Positions 42,439 to 52,118 are shown, counted from the stretch's first letter. The stretch: DNA of 64,000 bases from Fen-1258 sp964449775 (GCA_964449775.1 CAYVBQ010000006.1:1-64000), one strand, 5' to 3'. Program-made: numbers and translations. Notes: generated by a model from the letters alone, not told the origin.

Positions 42439-43746
42439 ATGCTTAAGAAAATTACTTTTATACTTGTTTTATTTTTGCTTTCGGCAACAGTAAGTAAAGC
42501 GCAATGGGAATCTAAAGGAGCTTGGCCTAACGCAAATTATAAAGGTGGAACTCATGGTATTGAGATCGCACCTGACGGGAAAATATGGACTGCTAGTTAT
42601 TACAAGTCAACTTGGGTAACACCAACCAAAACTTTTACAAATGTTTCACCTATTTTAGTATTCTCAGCTGACGGTTCAAAGGTTGATACTATATTTACAG
42701 TTACAACTGGTGGTGTAACGGATACACTTGGAATAGGTGGCAGTACATCCGGAACTCGTGGTATCGCAAAAGATGAGCTTGGAAATATTATTTTTATATC
42801 AAGTGGTCCGAGTAAAATGATTAAAATTGATTATAAAACTTATCAGGGAATAGCTCGCTATGTATTCGGATCTACTGATATCGGCACTTCTCCCGCAGGT
42901 CCATCAGTTACGTCTGATGGAACAGTATTTGTTGGGCCGGTAGTTGGTAACAAAGGTGCAGACAAAAAAATTGCAATGTTCACTAAAAACTTTGCGCTTT
43001 TAGGAACTGCAGTTGCTGGTCCACCTGCAATTGTAAGAACTTTTAAAGTTTCTAAAGACGGGCTTACAATTTATTGGACTCCATTTACTGGGACTCATGG
43101 AATATTTATATATAAAAGAGCTAGTGATTTTGAGAGCTTTGCTTTAACTGATTCTCTCCTTAAAGGAATGTCAGTTGAATCAGCCGCATTTGATCCAATA
43201 ACAGGTCTATTCTGGGTATCTAATGATAAAAGAAGTGAAACATTAGCCCCGCTAAAATACGGACATTTAAGATGGTATGGAGTAAATCTCACTACAAAAC
43301 AAATCGTTGATAGTTTAACCCTTGCAAGTCCTGACCCAACTCCATTGGATGAATTACCTAGAGGTTTAGCTTTCAGCGCTGATGGCAAAACTATTTACGT
43401 CGGTTTATTTGGTATAAAGTATGACCGTATATTTAAGTTCACAAAAGGTACATCTGGTGTAAAACAATTAGATGAACTACCTGCAGGATATGAATTATCC
43501 CAAAACTATCCTAATCCATTTAACCCTACAACTAATATTAAGTTTTCAATTCCTGAAGAAGGATTTGTAAGCTTAAAAGTTTATAACACTCTTGGACAGG
43601 AAGTTGCAACTCTATTAAATGAATTTAAGAGTGCAGGCACATATCAGGTAGATTTCGATGCTTCGAAATTATCTAGTGGAGTGTATATGTATACACTTAA
43701 CTCCGGTAAGTTTATTATTTCTAAAAAAATGTTGTTGATGAAGTAA
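42439..43746 (+). CDS. T9SS-secreted beta-propeller protein
   Basis: 435 residues; AAAAAGGAGTCATTATG start and a signal peptide ending at SKAQ. Repeats such as HGIEIAPDGKIWTASYYKS, GIAKDELGNIIFISSG and GLAFSADGKTIYVGLFG give a lactonase/NHL-like propeller (about 25-345). The T9SS type A tail begins YELSQNYPNPFNPTTNIKF and ends KKMLLMK. It shares the propeller theme with the preceding lipoprotein. Last gene of the operon, followed by a strong terminator at 43782. Confidence 0.85.
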   Translation: MLKKITFILVLFLLSATVSKAQWESKGAWPNANYKGGTHGIEIAPDGKIWTASYYKSTWVTPTKTFTNVSPILVFSADGSKVDTIFTVTTGGVTDTLGIGGSTSGTRGIAKDELGNIIFISSGPSKMIKIDYKTYQGIARYVFGSTDIGTSPAGPSVTSDGTVFVGPVVGNKGADKKIAMFTKNFALLGTAVAGPPAIVRTFKVSKDGLTIYWTPFTGTHGIFIYKRASDFESFALTDSLLKGMSVESAAFDPITGLFWVSNDKRSETLAPLKYGHLRWYGVNLTTKQIVDSLTLASPDPTPLDELPRGLAFSADGKTIYVGLFGIKYDRIFKFTKGTSGVKQLDELPAGYELSQNYPNPFNPTTNIKFSIPEEGFVSLKVYNTLGQEVATLLNEFKSAGTYQVDFDASKLSSGVYMYTLNSGKFIISKKMLLMK

Positions 43747-43781
43747 GAATATCATCAAAAGAAGTTGCTTTTATGCTCATG

Positions 43782-43818
43782 TTCCCCTCTTAATAGTTTT
43801 TTAAGAGGGGAATTCTTT
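43782..43818 (+). terminator. rho-independent terminator of the TonB/PorV operon
   Basis: A perfect 12-bp stem (TTCCCCTCTTAA / TTAAGAGGGGAA), a 7-nt loop TAGTTTT, then TTCTTT. It lies 36 bp after the stop codon of the T9SS propeller gene. Confidence 0.9.
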
Positions 43819-43894
43819 ATAAAAGAAATTGCGAATATTCACTCTCTTCTCTTTATCCCGAATATTGAAACAGAAATATTTTCATAAAAAATAG

Positions 43895-44100
43895 ACATTA
43901 TTATACCGCCCCTATGGGGCTTAAATTATTTTGTTTTGTCGTTTTATTATTAATATGCTGTGCCTCCGGCATTGGAGATCAATTGAATTTTTTTAGTCCC
44001 GTTAGGGGCGAAATATTTATAGCGGTAAAAAAGAGAATATATAAAGAGTTCCGTAGGAACGACATATTTAATTTTGTTCTATTGAAAAATTTGGGTTTAT
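43895..44100. repeat. interspersed element with three short GC hairpins
   Basis: The small palindromes GCCCC TAT GGGGC (43908-43920), GTCCCGTTAGGGGC (about 43996-44009) and GTTCC GTA GGAAC (44049-44061) lie in an AT-rich frame, with TACCGC and GCGGTA facing each other. This pattern (GTAGGAACGACATATTT) matches a family of dispersed intergenic repeats known from Bacteroidota-like genomes. A 62-codon open frame in it is not a gene. Confidence 0.65.
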
Positions 44101-44194
44101 AAATAATTCTGTTTTCGTATGTGTATTACAAAAACTTTTTTAATTCATTTTAGTTGAGATAGAATCGTATAACCTAACCGGAGATATTTATTAA

Positions 44195-45658
44195 ATGATT
44201 ACTGTATTTCTTCCTTATAGTGGTTCGCAACATAGCATTGATACAGTCAAGGAATTATTTAATTGCGAGCTCGTTTCTAGAGTTTATCTATTAGCTAACG
44301 ATCAGATAACTAACGCTCCCGGCAACTGTGAAATTCTTAGAGTGAACGATTTAACCGGTTCAGCTACAATTGATCTGGTCATCAGCAAAACTCACACAAA
44401 ATACATCTTGCTTTTTACACAGGACAGCAAATATCAATTCGGTCAGTTTGCTATTGAACGGTTTTATAATGCAATGGACTCAACCGGAGTGGGTTTAGTT
44501 TATTCAAACTATAATACGATCAAGGAAAATTCAATCAGCCGGCATCCTGTAAATGATTATCAACTGGGAAGTTTAAGAGATGATTTCGATTTTGGCAGTG
44601 TGATGATTCTAAACACGGAGTTTCTGAAGAATTTTAAGAGTGAGGAAGAGTATAAATTTGCCGGACTTTATAATTTACGTTTGCATCTTTCAAGAGAAAG
44701 TACCTTTCTAAGAATACCGGAGTTTCTGTATTCCACATTCGAATTTGATACAAGAAAAAGCGGAGTAAAACAATTCGATTATGTTAATCCGAAGAACCGC
44801 GAGGTTCAAATTGAGATGGAAAAAGCCGTTACTTATCACTTAAAAAAGATAGATACATATCTGGCTCCGAATTTTAAGGAAATTTCCATAGACGAGAACG
44901 ATTTCGAATTCGAGGCATCTGTAATAATACCTGTGAAGAATAGAGTTAGTACAATTGGTGACGCTATCGCTTCAGTTCTCATTCAAAAGGCAGATTTTAA
45001 ATTTAATCTCATCGTTGTTGATAATTATTCGGATGATGGCACTACAGAGAAAATAAAAGAGATAGCAAAAACAAATTCCCGCTTGGTCCACATTATCCCG
45101 GATAGAAAAGATTTGGGAATCGGCGGATGCTGGAATGAAGCGGTTCAAAATATATTATGCGGCAAGTATTCAATACAGTTGGACAGCGATGATGTATACC
45201 CGGATGAAAATACTGTTCAAAACATTGTCGATACTTTCAGAAAAGAAAAATGTGCGATGGTTATTGGAACTTATAGGATGGCAAATTTTAAGTTAGAGGA
45301 AATTCCACCCGGCATTATAGATCATAAAGAATGGACGGCAGACAACGGCAGAAATAATGCTCTTAGAATTAACGGACTCGGTGCACCGCGGGCATTTTAT
45401 ACACCTATTATTCGTGAATACAAAATTCCAAACGTGAGTTACGGGGAGGATTATGCAATCGGTTTAGCTATCTCCAGAGATTATCAAATTGGCAGAATAT
45501 ATAACCCGATCTACATATGCAGAAGATGGGAAGGAAACTCAGATGCTGCATTGGATATCGACAAGCAAAACTCTTACAATGAATATAAAGATAGGTTAAG
45601 AACGATCGAAGTGCTTGCGCGTCAGAGGAAAAATAGAAATGCAGATAGAGTTTGCTAA
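44195..45658 (+). CDS. two-domain family 2 glycosyltransferase
   Basis: 487 residues. The N-terminal half (1-220) is a degenerate GT-A fold (MITVFLPYSGSQ, ILLFTQDSKYQFGQFAIERF). The C-terminal half (240-480) is a canonical GT2 domain with ASVIIPVKNRVSTIGDAI, NLIVVDNYSDDGT, the DxD-like IQLDSDDVYPDE and GEDYAIG. It transfers a sugar from a nucleotide-sugar donor; donor and acceptor are unknown. It overlaps the DUF4922 gene by 20 bp and starts a five-gene operon. Confidence 0.88.
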   Translation: MITVFLPYSGSQHSIDTVKELFNCELVSRVYLLANDQITNAPGNCEILRVNDLTGSATIDLVISKTHTKYILLFTQDSKYQFGQFAIERFYNAMDSTGVGLVYSNYNTIKENSISRHPVNDYQLGSLRDDFDFGSVMILNTEFLKNFKSEEEYKFAGLYNLRLHLSRESTFLRIPEFLYSTFEFDTRKSGVKQFDYVNPKNREVQIEMEKAVTYHLKKIDTYLAPNFKEISIDENDFEFEASVIIPVKNRVSTIGDAIASVLIQKADFKFNLIVVDNYSDDGTTEKIKEIAKTNSRLVHIIPDRKDLGIGGCWNEAVQNILCGKYSIQLDSDDVYPDENTVQNIVDTFRKEKCAMVIGTYRMANFKLEEIPPGIIDHKEWTADNGRNNALRINGLGAPRAFYTPIIREYKIPNVSYGEDYAIGLAISRDYQIGRIYNPIYICRRWEGNSDAALDIDKQNSYNEYKDRLRTIEVLARQRKNRNADRVC

Positions 45659-46637
45659 CAAAAAACTGTATTTAGAAGATGATAATAGTTTAAGCGAATT
45701 ACCTGAAAAAGCTGAAAGGTTATTTGAACATCAACTTAAGAATTGGGAACTTGCTTCCGACGGATACAAAAGTTTAGCATCTATTCAAGTAAAGCTTTTC
45801 GAGTTCGAAAAATTTTCCATTGAAGCGCATTTCAATCCGGGTAGAATTATTTCTTCTTCAGCAAAAGTTGATACAAAATCTATCCAGGAACGCCCGTGCT
45901 TTTTATGCATCAATAATTTGCCTGCCGAACAAAAAGCTGTAAGTGTCTTTGAAAACTATTTTCTTTTGGTCAATCCATTTCCAATATTCCATAAGCATTT
46001 CACTATTCCATCAGTCAATCATGTGCCTCAAGCAATAGAATTTGAAATTGGAAATTTACTTACTATTTCATCTTTGCTTGGGGAAGACTATTCTGTTTTT
46101 TATAATGGACCGGGGTGCGGAGCTTCTGCACCGGATCATTTGCATTTTCAAGCAGGTAATTTTGGATTTATGAAAATTGATACCGAGTATAAAGATATTA
46201 TCAAAACCTATGGCAAAGTAATTTATGAAGATAATGAATTGCTGACTATGGCCGTAACCGGCTGTTTAAGAAATATCATCTCTATTGAATCGAGTAACAT
46301 TTCCTTGCTGAAAAACGAGTTTGATAAAGTTTATGAAATCTTAAGTATCGAGCGATCCAATGATGAACCTATGATGAACATTATTTGTAATTATGATAAG
46401 AGTTGGAGGCTGTTAGTTTTTCCAAGAAGCAAACATAGACCTACTCATTTTTTTGAAGAAGGTGAAAATAAAATATTGATTAGCCCCGCGGCGGTAGATT
46501 TAGGCGGCGTGCTTATCTTCCCAAGAGAAGAAGATTTTGAAAGAATAACGAGAGAATTAGTTATTGATGTATTTAATCAAGTAACATTTAGCGATGTCGA
46601 ATTTAATTACTTATCTGATAAAATAAAGAACAGATAA
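45639..46637 (+). CDS. DUF4922 protein, HIT-superfamily nucleotidyltransferase-like
   Basis: 332 residues from MQIEFANKKLYLE (ATG 45639 with AGAGGAAAAATAGAA upstream; the 45615 frame start is a TTG). Motifs are ERPCFLCINNLPAEQ (Cys pair), YFLLVNPFPIFHKHFTIPS and APDHLHFQAG, the HxHxQ active site of GalT/GDP-hexose phosphorylase-type HIT enzymes. It therefore probably cleaves or transfers a nucleotide from a nucleotide sugar. Its overlap with the glycosyltransferase gene suggests it makes or salvages that enzyme's donor. DUF4922 has no reaction established here. Confidence 0.85.
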   Translation: MQIEFANKKLYLEDDNSLSELPEKAERLFEHQLKNWELASDGYKSLASIQVKLFEFEKFSIEAHFNPGRIISSSAKVDTKSIQERPCFLCINNLPAEQKAVSVFENYFLLVNPFPIFHKHFTIPSVNHVPQAIEFEIGNLLTISSLLGEDYSVFYNGPGCGASAPDHLHFQAGNFGFMKIDTEYKDIIKTYGKVIYEDNELLTMAVTGCLRNIISIESSNISLLKNEFDKVYEILSIERSNDEPMMNIICNYDKSWRLLVFPRSKHRPTHFFEEGENKILISPAAVDLGGVLIFPREEDFERITRELVIDVFNQVTFSDVEFNYLSDKIKNR

Positions 46638-46656
46638 GAAGTAAGGATCCGCAAGA

Positions 46657-49584
46657 ATGATTTTAAATCGTAATCAACTATTCGCAAAATTACAAGAGAA
46701 ATTTGAAGGAGATATTCTATTAGATGAGTTGTCTAAGATAGTTTATGCAACAGACGCCTCGGTTTATAGAGAAAAACCCCAGGCTGTTGTTCTTCCCAAA
46801 ACAAAAGAAGATATAAAATTAATAGTAAAATTCGCATCTGAAAATAATATCCCAATCATTCCCAGAGCCGCAGGCACTTCATTAGCCGGACAGGTAGTAG
46901 GCAATGGAATTGTTGTAGATAATTCTAAATATATGAATAGTGTTCTCGAAATTAACGTAGAAGAAAAATGGGTTAAGGTTCAGCCTGGAGTTGTACTAGA
47001 TGAACTAAATATTATTCTTAGGGAATACGGTTTGTTCTTTGGACCAGAAACTGCTTCCGGCAATAGATGTACGCTCGGCGGAATGTTTGGCAATAATTCA
47101 TGCGGCTCGCATTCCATTTTACATGGTTCAACACGAGATCATGTACTTGAGGCAAATGTAATTTTGAGCGACGGTTCTGAGGCATGTTTCAAATCCATGA
47201 AAAAGGATGAACTAGTCGAAAAGTGTAACGGGACGTCTCTTGAGAATAATATTTTCAAAGAGCTATTCAAAATCCTATCCGACCGCAATAATCAAGAAGA
47301 AATAATAAAGGAATATCCCTCTCAAGAAATAAACAGACGAAATAACGGTTACGCAATTGATCAGCTTTTAAAATGCAATGCTTTTGGAATGGGCGATGAG
47401 GATTTTAATGTGTGCAAACTTTTAGCCGGTTCTGAAGGAACATTAGCATTTACTACCGAAATAAAACTAAACTTAGTTTCTCTTCCTCCAAAATTTGTGG
47501 GTGCTATTCCTGTTCACATGAATTCTTTGGAAGAAGCATTTAAGGCAAATTTAGTAGCATTAAAATTTAAACCCGGAGCTGTTGAATTAATTGATGGAAA
47601 AATTCTTGAGTATGCAAAGGTCAATATCGAACAAAAGAAGAATCGTTTCTTTATAAAAGGAGATCCGGCTGCTCTAGTTGTTGTGGAATTTGAAAGAGAT
47701 TCTGAAGATGAGATAAAACAGATTGCGATTGAGCTTGAAAAGGAGATGAGAGACGAAGGTTATGGTTATCACTATCCTCTGCTGCTGAATGATGATGTTG
47801 CTAAGGTCTGGTCTCTTAGAAAAGCCGGTTTGGGACTTTTAGGAAATATACCCGGTGATAAAAGAACCGAGCAGTTTATTGAAGATACTTGTGTGCGCCC
47901 TGTTGATTTACCGGATTTTATGGACGAGTTCCAGCAGATATTAAAAAAGAATAATCTTGATTCTGCATATTATGCACATCTGGGTTCAGGTGAGCTTCAT
48001 TTAACTCCAATGTTGAATTTGAAAGATTCATTTGACGTAAAGTTATTTTATACAATAACAAAAGAAATTGCTCATCTTGTTAAAAAATATAAAGGATCAT
48101 TAAGCGGTGAACATGGCGACGGCAGATTAAGAGGAGAATTTATTCCAATCGTGATAGGCGAACATAATTACCAATTGTGTAAAGAGATTAAAAAAGTATG
48201 GGACCCGAATAATATTTTTAATCCGGGTAAAATTGTTAACACAGTTGCTATGAATTCGAATTTAAGATATGAAATAGATAAGAAACCAAAAGAAATATCG
48301 ACTATATACAATTTTTCCGGAACCAAAGGAATCTTAAGAGCGGCTGAAAAATGCAACGGCTCTGCAGATTGCAGAAAATCCGACCTGATCGGCGGTACTA
48401 TGTGTCCTAGCTATAGAGCTACAAGAGAAGAAAAAAATTCAACAAGAGCTCGCGCCAATACATTAAGAGAATTCTTAACTAGATCTCAGAAAACAAATCC
48501 ATTTGATCACCACGAAATATACGAGGTAATGGATCTGTGTCTATCATGTAAAGCATGTAAATCGGAATGTCCTTCCGGTCTGGATATGGCAAAATTGAAA
48601 AGCGAATTCTTACAGCATTATTATGATTCGAATGGAATACCTATAAGAACCAGATTGATAGCGTTTCTTCCAAAAATAAATTCAATTGTTTCAAATTTTT
48701 CCGGTATCGTAAATTTCTTTCTTAAATCGAAGCTGACAAATAAGCTAATCGGATTTAGTCCTAATCGTTACCTACCTCTATTATCTAAGAATACTTTTTC
48801 ACGATGGTATAAAAAGAATAGAGATCAGTATAAAAAAACAAGTTATCCGAATGGAAGTGTATTTCTGTTTATTGATGAGTTTACAAATTATAATGAAGCG
48901 GAATTAGGAGTAAAGGCTTTTCTTCTGCTCACTCATTTGGGTTACGAAGTATTGATTCCAAAACATGTTGAGAGCGGTAGAACTTTTATTACAAAAGGTT
49001 TGCTGAGAAACGCTAAAAAAATTGCTAATGAAAACATCTCTTTGCTGAAAGATATCATTAACCCGGGTACTCCATTAATTGGAATTGAGGTATCTGCAAT
49101 TCTCTCTTTTAGAGATGAATATCTTGATCTCGTCGATTCCAATTTAAAAAATGCAGCCGAAAAAATTTCTGAATCAACTTTTACATTTGAGGAATTTGTC
49201 TCTTCAGAAATCAAGAAAGGAAAAATATCCTCGGAATCATTTACAAATGATTTCAGAAAAATCAAGCTCCACGGTCATTGCCAGCAAAAAGCGATAGCAT
49301 CTACCGAGGCGACAATTGAGGCGCTTTCACTACCACAAAATTATTCAGTGGAGGAAATTCCTTCCGGATGTTGCGGAATGGCCGGCGCTTTTGGTTATGA
49401 AAAGGAGCATTATGATTTATCAATGAAAGTCGGGGAGTTGGTTTTGTTCCCCGCTATAAGAGATGTGCATGCAGATACTATTATTTGTGCCCCCGGAACA
49501 AGCTGCAGGCATCAAATTAAAGATGGAACTGAGAGAATTGCGTTTCATCCTATTGAAATAATTTACTCTGCTCTCAAAAAATAG
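46657..49584 (+). CDS. FAD-linked oxidoreductase fused to Fe-S/CCG domains (GlcD-GlcF type)
   Basis: 975 residues. The PCMH FAD-binding domain (about 35-280) has IIPRAAGTSLAGQVVG and NRCTLGGMFGNNSCGSHS. The FAD-oxidase C-terminal domain reaches about 535. Fe-S region: CNGSADCRKSDLIGGTMCPS and CLSCKACKSECPSGLDMAK (about 628). A CCG (heterodisulfide-reductase-like) cysteine pair lies in PSGCCGMAGAFGYE near the end, with another Cys/His site at LHGHCQQKA. The architecture matches single-chain D-lactate or 2-hydroxyglutarate-type dehydrogenases, which pass electrons to quinone. D-lactate, also released by MurQ, is a possible substrate. It lies 19 bp behind DUF4922. Confidence 0.9.
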   Translation: MILNRNQLFAKLQEKFEGDILLDELSKIVYATDASVYREKPQAVVLPKTKEDIKLIVKFASENNIPIIPRAAGTSLAGQVVGNGIVVDNSKYMNSVLEINVEEKWVKVQPGVVLDELNIILREYGLFFGPETASGNRCTLGGMFGNNSCGSHSILHGSTRDHVLEANVILSDGSEACFKSMKKDELVEKCNGTSLENNIFKELFKILSDRNNQEEIIKEYPSQEINRRNNGYAIDQLLKCNAFGMGDEDFNVCKLLAGSEGTLAFTTEIKLNLVSLPPKFVGAIPVHMNSLEEAFKANLVALKFKPGAVELIDGKILEYAKVNIEQKKNRFFIKGDPAALVVVEFERDSEDEIKQIAIELEKEMRDEGYGYHYPLLLNDDVAKVWSLRKAGLGLLGNIPGDKRTEQFIEDTCVRPVDLPDFMDEFQQILKKNNLDSAYYAHLGSGELHLTPMLNLKDSFDVKLFYTITKEIAHLVKKYKGSLSGEHGDGRLRGEFIPIVIGEHNYQLCKEIKKVWDPNNIFNPGKIVNTVAMNSNLRYEIDKKPKEISTIYNFSGTKGILRAAEKCNGSADCRKSDLIGGTMCPSYRATREEKNSTRARANTLREFLTRSQKTNPFDHHEIYEVMDLCLSCKACKSECPSGLDMAKLKSEFLQHYYDSNGIPIRTRLIAFLPKINSIVSNFSGIVNFFLKSKLTNKLIGFSPNRYLPLLSKNTFSRWYKKNRDQYKKTSYPNGSVFLFIDEFTNYNEAELGVKAFLLLTHLGYEVLIPKHVESGRTFITKGLLRNAKKIANENISLLKDIINPGTPLIGIEVSAILSFRDEYLDLVDSNLKNAAEKISESTFTFEEFVSSEIKKGKISSESFTNDFRKIKLHGHCQQKAIASTEATIEALSLPQNYSVEEIPSGCCGMAGAFGYEKEHYDLSMKVGELVLFPAIRDVHADTIICAPGTSCRHQIKDGTERIAFHPIEIIYSALKK

Positions 49585-49592
49585 AAGGCCCA

Positions 49593-50711
49593 ATGCTAAT
49601 TGAAAATCTTGAACAGCAATATTTAATGGGGAGCGCTCCAGGGGCTAAAACAATAATAAACGGTAAAGAGTATCTTTATTTTGGTGGTACAAGTTATTAC
49701 GAGATGCACAAGAATGAAGACGTTATTAACGCAGCAATTGATGCGTTAAAGAGATACGGGATCAATAGTTCGTCTTCAAGAAATAGTTTTGGAACAACAA
49801 ACCTTCTTCTGGAAGTTGAGAAGGAATCGGCACAATTTTTTAATTGTGAGGATGCTGTTTATTTATCTTCAGGATTTTTAACTGGCTTGGCTGCCGTGCA
49901 GGCATTAATAAATAAAAATATGTTCGATGCTGTATTTATTGATGAAATTTCACATTACAGTAATGAATATGCTGCTAAATTAAGCGGTAAACCTATTTAT
50001 AAGTTTTCACATCAAGATGACGCTGACCTCGAAGAAAAAATTTCAATAAATCTTCAGCCAGGTAAAAAGCCTTTAATAATTACGGACGGGATTTTCCCTA
50101 TTTTCGGTACGATTGCTCCAATTGATAAATATTCGAGAATAATTGAAAAATATAATGGAATATTATGGGTTGATGATGCACATGCGCTTGGTATTCTTGG
50201 GCTAAACGGAAGGGGAACTTATGAACATTACGGTTTAATTTCGGAAAGATTTTATTTCGGAGGGACCTTTTCGAAAGCTTTTGGCGGATATGGTGGAATC
50301 ATTCCCGGTACTAAAAAATTCATTGATGAGATAAAAAATAATCAAATCCAAAACGGATCTACACCGCCCCCTTCATCCGCCGCAGCCGCAAGTTTAACTG
50401 GATTACAATTGGTCAAATCAAATCCGGGGATGAAACTCAAATTGTGGGAGAATGCAAATAGGTTGAAAACCGGTTTAAAGAATATAGGTATTGAAGTAGA
50501 AGATACAAATGTACCTATTGCGGCATGGACGATGAATAGTAAAGCTGAAATGCAAAAACTTCAGAGTGATCTGATGAAGAAGAATATCGTAATACAGTAC
50601 ATACAATATGTTGGCGCCGGAACGAATGGTGCGTTAAGAATTGTTGTATTTTCTTCTCATACTTCCGAGCAAATTGATAATCTGATTTATGAGCTTAAAA
50701 AGATTGTTTAA
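49593..50711 (+). CDS. alpha-oxoamine synthase-like PLP enzyme (fold type I)
   Basis: 372 residues, 8 bp behind the FAD/Fe-S gene; AAGGCCCAATG start. SSSSRNSFGTTNLLLEVE, VDDAHALGILGLNGRGTYEH and the PLP lysine in GGTFSKAFGGYGG match the KBL/BioF/serine palmitoyltransferase family. Those enzymes condense an amino acid with an acyl-CoA or acyl-ACP. The usual N-terminal arm is short and the protein is slightly smaller than BioF. Substrate not predictable; an amino-lipid or small metabolite is possible. Confidence 0.85.
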   Translation: MLIENLEQQYLMGSAPGAKTIINGKEYLYFGGTSYYEMHKNEDVINAAIDALKRYGINSSSSRNSFGTTNLLLEVEKESAQFFNCEDAVYLSSGFLTGLAAVQALINKNMFDAVFIDEISHYSNEYAAKLSGKPIYKFSHQDDADLEEKISINLQPGKKPLIITDGIFPIFGTIAPIDKYSRIIEKYNGILWVDDAHALGILGLNGRGTYEHYGLISERFYFGGTFSKAFGGYGGIIPGTKKFIDEIKNNQIQNGSTPPPSSAAAASLTGLQLVKSNPGMKLKLWENANRLKTGLKNIGIEVEDTNVPIAAWTMNSKAEMQKLQSDLMKKNIVIQYIQYVGAGTNGALRIVVFSSHTSEQIDNLIYELKKIV

Positions 50712-50761
50712 AATCACTAGATATTAGAAAACAGCTAAAACAATATTAAAAAAAGAAAAAA

Positions 50762-52015
50762 ATGGAAAACATTACGTCGATTCATAATAATTCATTTATT
50801 AATTATGCTGAAAAATATGGAACGCCTTTATATGTATATGATGCGAATCTAATTGTTGAGCGGTATAAAGAGCTTTATCAGTATATAAAATGGCCGAAGT
50901 TGAAAATTTTATATGCCATGAAAGCAAATTATAATGTCGGAATCCTAAATTTACTAAGAAACAATAATGCCTATTTAGATACTGTTAGTCCGGCAGAGGT
51001 TCATTTAGCCTTAAAACTGGGATTCAAAAAAGAGGATATTTTATACACGGCAAATAATATCACTGATGAAGAGATGCACGAAATTCAAAAAACAGGAGTG
51101 CTCTCTAATATTGGCTCGCTGAGTGAGCTACAAAAATATGCAGATGCATACCCAGGAAGTGAAGTGTGTCTTAGGTTCAATCCGGATGTTTATGCGGGCG
51201 CACATAAACATGTAAAAACCGGTGGTGATATTACCAAATTCGGAATATTATTATCCGATGTTAATTCTGTAAAAGAGATTACTGAGAGATCTAATATTAG
51301 TGTTGTTGGACTTCACGAACATACCGGCTCTGGAATCGGCGAAACAGATAAAGTTTATGAGAGTATGAACAATTTGCTCAATATTGCCACTCCAGAAAAT
51401 TTTCCAAGTCTAAAGTTTATTGATTTCGGTGGAGGTTTGAAGATCCCGTATAAACCGACAAGTAAAAAAATTGATTTTGCAATATTCGGAGAAAAAATCA
51501 CTTCCATTTTTTCCGATTTCTGTAAGAGATATGGGAGAGATTTAGAAATGTATTTTGAACCGGGAAAATATATCGTAGCTGAGTCAGGATATCTGATAAT
51601 GGAGGTGAATACTATCAAAAATAACAGAGGACGTTTAATCGCAGGTACCAATTCCGGATTTAATCACCTTATACGACCCATGCTTTACGGTTCATATCAT
51701 CAGATAGAAAACATGAGTAATCCAGATGGCGAATTGAAAAATTATGATGTATGCGGAAATATTTGTGAGACAGGTGATTGCTTTGCAGAACAAAGAGAAT
51801 TGCCAGAAATACGTGAAGGTGATAAACTTGTTATTAAAAATGCAGGGGCTTACTGTTATTCAATGGGGAGTATCTATAATCTAAGATCGATGCCATCGGA
51901 ATTATTGGTTGCTGGAGATAAAGAATATTTAATTACAAAAAGATTTTCAAACGAAGAATTGGCGGATTCTATAATTTCTTCGTCAAATACTATTTATGAA
52001 ATGCCGGTCAAATAA
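50762..52015 (+). CDS. diaminopimelate decarboxylase-like PLP enzyme (fold type III)
   Basis: 417 residues. A PLP lysine sits in LYAMKANYN (about residue 56). HEHTGSGIGETD corresponds to the HxGS motif but with Thr inserted before Gly-Ser. FIDFGGGLKIPY, EPGKYIVAESG, CGNICETGDCFAE with the conserved Cys and GAYCYSMGSIYNLR complete the LysA layout. It likely decarboxylates meso-diaminopimelate to lysine, but its place at the end of a GT2/HIT/oxidoreductase/oxoamine-synthase operon leaves room for another amino acid substrate. Cytoplasmic. Confidence 0.85.
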   Translation: MENITSIHNNSFINYAEKYGTPLYVYDANLIVERYKELYQYIKWPKLKILYAMKANYNVGILNLLRNNNAYLDTVSPAEVHLALKLGFKKEDILYTANNITDEEMHEIQKTGVLSNIGSLSELQKYADAYPGSEVCLRFNPDVYAGAHKHVKTGGDITKFGILLSDVNSVKEITERSNISVVGLHEHTGSGIGETDKVYESMNNLLNIATPENFPSLKFIDFGGGLKIPYKPTSKKIDFAIFGEKITSIFSDFCKRYGRDLEMYFEPGKYIVAESGYLIMEVNTIKNNRGRLIAGTNSGFNHLIRPMLYGSYHQIENMSNPDGELKNYDVCGNICETGDCFAEQRELPEIREGDKLVIKNAGAYCYSMGSIYNLRSMPSELLVAGDKEYLITKRFSNEELADSIISSSNTIYEMPVK

Positions 52016-52036
52016 ATAAACGAATTATCTTCTCAT

Positions 52037-52118
52037 CTAAAAATATTGAAGGCGTATAGCATTTTTACTTTCACCACTAATTCTGAAATATTTTCTTGGA
52101 GAACCGGATTCCGGAAGA
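52037..52118 (-). pseudogene. possible 3' gene remnant, unidentified
   Basis: A minus-strand frame ends ESGSPRKYFRISGESKN, then AIRLQYF and a stop at 52037-52039. It looks protein-like but has no start or upstream domain. Parent unknown. Confidence 0.3.

Noticed and set aside
43914..44102. 62-codon open frame starting MGLKLFCFVVLLLICC with a signal-peptide-like start
   Set aside because: It lies wholly within the triple-hairpin repeat, has no ribosome-binding site, and its hydrophobic start comes from the T-rich repeat sequence.
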